Both the position numbers and the translations under genes were made by a program. DNA of 9,335 bases from Lachnospiraceae bacterium (GTDB lineage: Bacteria > Bacillota > Clostridia > Lachnospirales > Lachnospiraceae), in the NCBI GenBank assembly GCA_031285465.1, contig JAITWD010000140.1, positions 1 through 9,335 on the forward strand, read 5' to 3'. The notes beneath the pieces were generated by a model, which was not told the origin of the DNA, searched no databases, and saw only the letters and a program-made list of their open reading frames with translations. Shown here in pieces: positions 6,352-9,335 of this stretch (positions are counted from its first letter, which is position 1; each line of letters starts with the position of its first letter).

Positions 6352-7752
6352 CTACTGCATCCTAAATTCACCACCGGTAAAAGCAATATCCTCCTTCAAG
6401 GTCATCGTGGTCCCATCGCCCTGTTTCAACTGCAAATGTTCCTGTGCAGCCAGCAGTAGCGATGCGCCCTGACTGGCGATGGTCATATTCTGCTCTGCCT
6501 GCATGACGATATCCTTATCACTGATGATCTTAATCCCCGACCCATCCGACAACTCGATCATCATCCCCTTATTATTGGTCATGATCAAGCGGTCGGGGGT
6601 AAATAAGACCTCTTTCCCATACTTCGTCTTTAGGGATTTATAGTCGGGATTCTGACGGTCGGACGATGATTCCAGATGTACCGAACTGATCACATAACTG
6701 TCCGCTTCATCACCCGGCACATACAGCCGGACCCGGTCACCTACCTCCGGCATACAGTACCAGCCGGTTCCATCCGGCGAAGAATACACCGTTTCATAGG
6801 TAAACCAATGACGCTCCGACCGACCGCTCTCATCGCCAATAACATCAATGCGGACTTTATCCTTATCCACCTCCGCCACCGTTGCCATAAAGGCACAACC
6901 GCGCTGCCGGTCATTTTTTATCGTACGGTTAACCAGCCCCGCCATCGTTTTAAAATAATAGTGATGCACCAGCTCCCCGCCACTGTACCGACTGGATAGT
7001 TTGTGCAGATAATACCGTCGTCCCTCGTATTCGATCCAGTCACCCATTTCATAAATCTCACGGGTTTCATATGTCAATTCCAATGTATCATGTAGTTGTA
7101 ATCCTGCCAATCCATTGCACGCCACCCGCTGATAAGCACCGATATCCTCAATAACCTCCGGTACTGTACCCTCTTCAATGGTTTGCCGGCGTCCCTCCGG
7201 CATCCCGATCCAGTATTTACTCCCCTGCTTCCATGATTCCGGAACCAGAACCTGATTATGTTCGCTCGCCAACCGCTTCACCAGTTCCCAATCGGTTTCC
7301 CGATACTGGATCACCACATGACCGAGTTCCGGCATCGATTGACTGACGGCGAACAATTGGCTACCGGCATAACCGCCACTCAAAAAATTTCCCACCGCTA
7401 ATGCGGTCAGCGACCGATCCTGGTAGACCCTAAAATGATGCTGTATATCCCACAAAAAGGTTCCGCTGACCAATTCCAGCCACAGCTCGGTTTCGTGTTG
7501 TCTGACCTTAAACCCAAAACCTTTGACCACGCCATGAAAGATGGTGCGCTGCTCCCCCTTTTCACCCGTAACCGCTATCTTTACCCACTGCTCCGCCTGA
7601 CCGATCAGCCTATTTTTATACTCGTCCTTCTTATCATCGGCAATATGTATTCGGACTATCGCCCTGGCATGTTCCCCAGTCTGCTTTTCCACCGTCAGTT
7701 CCCGTAACGCAATATAACTAAACGGCTCTACCTTAATTTGATAATCCCTCAT
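6352..7752 (-). CDS. vgrG: VgrG-like spike protein of a contractile injection system (466 aa)
   Basis: Residues 1-270 have the gp27-like hub pattern, with the VgrG hallmark VIQYRETDWELVKRLASE at 147-164. Residues about 285-360 match the gp5/gpV OB-fold: GCAFMATVAEVDKDKVRIDVIG, then WFTYETVYSSPDGTGWYCMPEVGDRVRLYVP and an SYVISSVH end strand. Residues about 378-466 are short alternating strands (GIKIISDKDIVMQAEQNM..., TTMTLKEDIAFTGG) typical of the trimeric beta-spike that carries a PAAR tip. A protein of 466 residues is shorter than most proteobacterial VgrG, and I see no extra enzymatic C-terminal domain, so cargo should ride on the separate PAAR-like effectors just downstream. The ATG overlaps the end of the upstream DcrB-like gene by 20 bases, which suggests translational coupling; its own ribosome binding site is weak. 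The DNA is richer in G+C than the immunity genes. Confidence 0.93.
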   Translation of the reverse strand: MRDYQIKVEPFSYIALRELTVEKQTGEHARAIVRIHIADDKKDEYKNRLIGQAEQWVKIAVTGEKGEQRTIFHGVVKGFGFKVRQHETELWLELVSGTFLWDIQHHFRVYQDRSLTALAVGNFLSGGYAGSQLFAVSQSMPELGHVVIQYRETDWELVKRLASEHNQVLVPESWKQGSKYWIGMPEGRRQTIEEGTVPEVIEDIGAYQRVACNGLAGLQLHDTLELTYETREIYEMGDWIEYEGRRYYLHKLSSRYSGGELVHHYYFKTMAGLVNRTIKNDRQRGCAFMATVAEVDKDKVRIDVIGDESGRSERHWFTYETVYSSPDGTGWYCMPEVGDRVRLYVPGDEADSYVISSVHLESSSDRQNPDYKSLKTKYGKEVLFTPDRLIMTNNKGMMIELSDGSGIKIISDKDIVMQAEQNMTIASQGASLLLAAQEHLQLKQGDGTTMTLKEDIAFTGGEFRMQ

Positions 7753-8410
7753 CCCTGTAACCTGCCTTTCCTATATCTGCATATGTTTGATCGCAGACTC
7801 CAACCGATTCAATCATTGCCATCACCAGTGGCTTCCATTTAACATAATCAGCAAAGGTGCAATGGAAATTTCCAATCACCAGCCGCCGATCGATCACACC
7901 GACAAATATCAGTCCATAATACATCCGCTCTATGCCAAACCCTTTAAAGTCAAACCAGCTAAAATCTCCCTGTCTCCCCTTGATGATGCCATGCTCATAG
8001 AATACATTTTGCGGATGGACCTTAGCCAGATGATCGCTGATTTTCTTGGTCGTCCATTCCACATCCACATCCGACATTGCCGACCTTCCCGTTTCCTTAT
8101 CCGGCATTCCTGACCATTCCCCATCCTCATCCGGTCTTGGCACCAGCTTGATTGTCAGTGTGGCATTATTATCCTTGTCGGTCTTAATTATTGTAGGACG
8201 ATCCCGGCGCGGAAAGATAATCCGGGCACGGACTGGGTCCATGTCCGCCAACAGTGTTGGCATCTTCATATATAAACCACCGCCGATCGACTCCTGCCTG
8301 ACGATAACCGCTTTACTCCCCAAATACCATTTATCGCTTCGTTGCTTCTCCTGCAATTTTCGCTTTAACAGCAAAATTGTCCGATCCACATGATCGTTCC
8401 TATCCCCCAT
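7733..8410 (-). CDS. DcrB/DUF1795-like protein, possible effector-loading chaperone (225 aa)
   Basis: The start at 8410 is set by GAGGGAGG seven bases upstream; the frame stays open to 8482 but the extra 24 residues have no such site. After a charged N-terminus the protein runs LYMKMPTLLADM (46-57), a strand pair to about 90, a loop, helix ISDHLAKVHP (124-133) and then the ending YGLIFVGVIDRRLVIGNFHCTFADYVKWKPLVMAMIESV (165-203 overall). That last unit, two strands then a helix with a conserved Trp and final S/V, is what DcrB, DUF1795 and Mog1/PsbP-fold proteins show. EagR chaperones of type VI systems belong to this fold and hold PAAR effectors for VgrG. The adjacent 172-residue gene has the same layout. 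The fold call is by eye; the chaperone role is inferred from the place directly before vgrG. The last codons overlap vgrG. Confidence 0.8.
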   Translation of the reverse strand: MGDRNDHVDRTILLLKRKLQEKQRSDKWYLGSKAVIVRQESIGGGLYMKMPTLLADMDPVRARIIFPRRDRPTIIKTDKDNNATLTIKLVPRPDEDGEWSGMPDKETGRSAMSDVDVEWTTKKISDHLAKVHPQNVFYEHGIIKGRQGDFSWFDFKGFGIERMYYGLIFVGVIDRRLVIGNFHCTFADYVKWKPLVMAMIESVGVCDQTYADIGKAGYRDEGLSN

Positions 8411-8417
8411 CGCACCG

Positions 8418-8423
8418 CCTCCC
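8418..8423 (-). promoter_or_regulatory. GGGAGG ribosome binding site deciding the start at 8410
   Basis: The minus strand reads GAGGGAGG, ending seven bases before ATG at 8410. The bases 8411-8481 between this start and the stop of the upstream gene are then a non-coding spacer of 71 bases with no other clear signal. Confidence 0.7.
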
Positions 8424-8481
8424 TCAACCGGTAAACTATTAAGCACCGCTTGCTTGATAGTCACCACATATACCACAAACA

Positions 8482-9000
8482 CTACTTAAACCACTCGAAA
8501 CTTTCCAGCATAAATCGCAAACAGCTCTGCCATCGACCCTTTTCCACCGCCGGATAAGAAAGACTACCCAACGCAAATTTGCGTTCAAACGAAAAGACAA
8601 ACAGTTCATGATTCTTATCACCCTCCTTAACTGCGCCGGGCAAAAAAAGGGTAAAACGGCAAATCGGTATCGCTTCATTTCGACAGATGATCGGCTGCTT
8701 GCTGACCTGTCCGGGATACCTCTGCCGTAAATGCCGAATAATCCCCTCTGCCGCCGACAGTACCTCACCCGTTCCCAATGCCTGTTCTAAAATGCTCATG
8801 CTAAAAAACACCTGCCCGCCATCACTTAGCACCACCTGTGGCTTTTTTTCATACAGAAAAAAGGTTGCCGCCTCACTCGCCGACAGGGCGGAAAATGATG
8901 CCGGTAATGTAACCCCCAACCGGTCACCGAAGAACCGTTCTTTACGATAGCCACTCTCATTAATCCCATTAATCTTATTAGTGTAAAACCGATCACCCAT
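8482..9000 (-). CDS. DcrB/DUF1795-like protein, possible effector-loading chaperone (172 aa)
   Basis: The product has LGVTLPASFSALSASEA (about 28-44), a strand pair with KPQVVLSDGG, helix AAEGIIRHLRQRYP (about 83-96) and an ending of two strands and a helix (HELFVFSFERKFALGSL, then RWQSCLRFMLESFEWF). This parallels the neighbouring 225-residue protein segment by segment, so the two are probably tandem paralogues of the DcrB/DUF1795 fold. In type VI systems such proteins (EagR) bind the N-terminal part of PAAR effectors; here the two effectors share one N-terminal leader, a possible common ligand. No signal peptide or membrane segment is visible, so it should act in the cytoplasm. GGGAG elements lie just before the ATG, and the gene starts 17 bases after the small upstream gene. 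A start MGDR resembles those of its neighbours (MGDR, MGER). Function is inferred. Confidence 0.8.
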   Translation of the reverse strand: MGDRFYTNKINGINESGYRKERFFGDRLGVTLPASFSALSASEAATFFLYEKKPQVVLSDGGQVFFSMSILEQALGTGEVLSAAEGIIRHLRQRYPGQVSKQPIICRNEAIPICRFTLFLPGAVKEGDKNHELFVFSFERKFALGSLSYPAVEKGRWQSCLRFMLESFEWFK

Positions 9001-9017
9001 CTGCTCCCAACTCCCTG

Positions 9018-9236
9018 TTATTTGATCCTTTCAATCGGAAAATGTAACGGAATATTCCCATAATCTTGTTCTTTCCCACCCCAGTTCACTCCTGATGAAC
9101 CGTCCCGATCTCCTTCAACCAATAATTGCTCCATCAACCTAACCGCATAATCGCTAGCATCGATCTCATCTAATTCATTTATCTTATCTATCGCCGGATT
9201 ATTTTTAATCCCGCCCACCGTTATTCGCTCACCCAT
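9018..9236 (-). CDS. Small hypothetical protein, first gene of the visible operon (72 aa)
   Basis: The frame has AGGAG (9244-9248) seven bases before its ATG and is followed 17 bases later by the DcrB-like gene, so it is very probably translated and co-transcribed with the island. The product is soluble, acidic in the middle (NELDEIDASDY, then a helix AVRLMEQLLVEGD) and ends in a short hydrophobic-basic tail, IPLHFPIERIK. It has no signal peptide, membrane segment, cysteine or metal-binding motif. I do not recognise a family. Its place at the head of a chaperone-VgrG-PAAR order suggests a small adaptor or regulator of spike assembly, but nothing in the sequence shows that. Confidence 0.75.
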   Translation of the reverse strand: MGERITVGGIKNNPAIDKINELDEIDASDYAVRLMEQLLVEGDRDGSSGVNWGGKEQDYGNIPLHFPIERIK

Positions 9237-9243
9237 GCTTATT

Positions 9244-9248
9244 CTCCT
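9244..9248 (-). promoter_or_regulatory. AGGAG ribosome binding site of the 72-residue gene
   Basis: AGGAG stands seven bases before the ATG at 9236. I looked for a promoter between here and the window edge and found no convincing -35/-10 pair, so the operon may start further right. Confidence 0.65.
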
Positions 9249-9306
9249 GATCGATCCTAATTTCGTAACTACTTAGCACCTTCATAGTTCACCAAAAGTT
9301 TCATTA

Positions 9307-9335
9307 AGGAAACGTTGCTTTAATCAGTGTTTCCT
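9307..9335. other. Inverted repeat at the right window edge
   Basis: AGGAAAC (9307-9313) and GTTTCCT (9329-9335) form a 7-bp stem with a 15-base spacer. In plus-strand RNA the stem could extend to 11 pairs through two G-U pairs, leaving a 7-base loop; the minus-strand RNA has two mismatches there. No T-run follows on the minus strand, so it is not an intrinsic terminator for an upstream minus-strand gene as far as can be seen. It could be the terminator of a plus-strand gene read toward the right, an operator, or chance. The window ends at the repeat, so the far side cannot be read. Confidence 0.35.

Noticed and set aside
8411..8482. 24-residue N-terminal extension of the 225-residue DcrB-like protein
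   Set aside because: The strong GAGGGAGG site sits inside this extension at the right distance from ATG 8410, and the extension begins at the stop codon of the preceding gene.
8439..8768. Minus-strand frame of 109 codons
   Set aside because: It is an out-of-frame shadow of the DcrB-like gene at 8482-9000, and its product is Arg/Cys-rich with no recognisable features.
9304..9333. Possible C-terminal tail of an upstream minus-strand gene (nine codons then TAA)
   Set aside because: One frame is open from the edge to a stop at 9306-9304, but nine codons are too few to support a gene, and the palindrome overlaps it.
1..9335. CRISPR array, tRNA, rRNA, transposase or integrase
   Set aside because: No short regularly spaced repeats, cloverleaf-like segments or recombinase motifs were seen on either strand; the repeats present are gene duplications and one 17-mer pair.

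Overview
The window looks like part of a bacterial chromosome from a low-to-mid GC Bacillota, probably Clostridia. This is inferred from strong AGGAGG/AGGTGG ribosome binding sites, AT-rich genes rich in ATA and AAA codons, and Gram-positive style lipoprotein signal peptides. I cannot name a genus. Every gene I can support is on the minus strand, so transcription runs from right (9335) to left (1), and almost the whole window is coding. I see no tRNA, rRNA, CRISPR array, transposase or integrase.

Right part (9236-6352): a small unknown protein (72 aa), two tandem proteins with a DcrB/DUF1795-like (Mog1/PsbP-fold, EagR-chaperone-like) layout, and a VgrG-type spike protein (466 aa) with gp27-like, gp5 OB-fold and beta-spike parts. 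This is the delivery half of a contractile-injection (type VI-like) spike island. No sheath, inner tube, baseplate or ATPase gene is in view, so it reads as an orphan vgrG island whose machine would lie elsewhere.

Middle and left part (6330-1): two spike-tip effectors share a nearly identical 211-residue N-terminal half, made of a charged helical leader plus a DUF4280-like PAAR domain, and have unrelated C-terminal domains. Effector 1 (6313-5120) carries an AT-rich C-terminal domain that I can only tentatively compare to a double-psi beta-barrel. It is followed by two lipoproteins (5082-4012 and 3930-2983), the second resembling the DUF3298/RsiV family. Effector 2 (2927-1563) ends in a phage-tail-lysozyme-like domain. 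It overlaps by ATGA a membrane-anchored extracytoplasmic protein (1566-826), which has a second copy at the left edge (671-<1). A small lipoprotein-like reading frame of 48 codons (814-668) lies between the two copies.

Working model (inference): the DcrB-like proteins help load the PAAR-like tips onto VgrG, the swappable C-termini attack the cell envelope, and the lipoproteins and membrane-anchored proteins are immunity factors on the outer face of the membrane. The island has grown by copying and tip swapping. A 650-bp repeat covers the tip domain plus its ribosome binding site, the immunity gene is duplicated in tandem, and a 17-bp direct repeat brackets the whole effector-2/immunity module.
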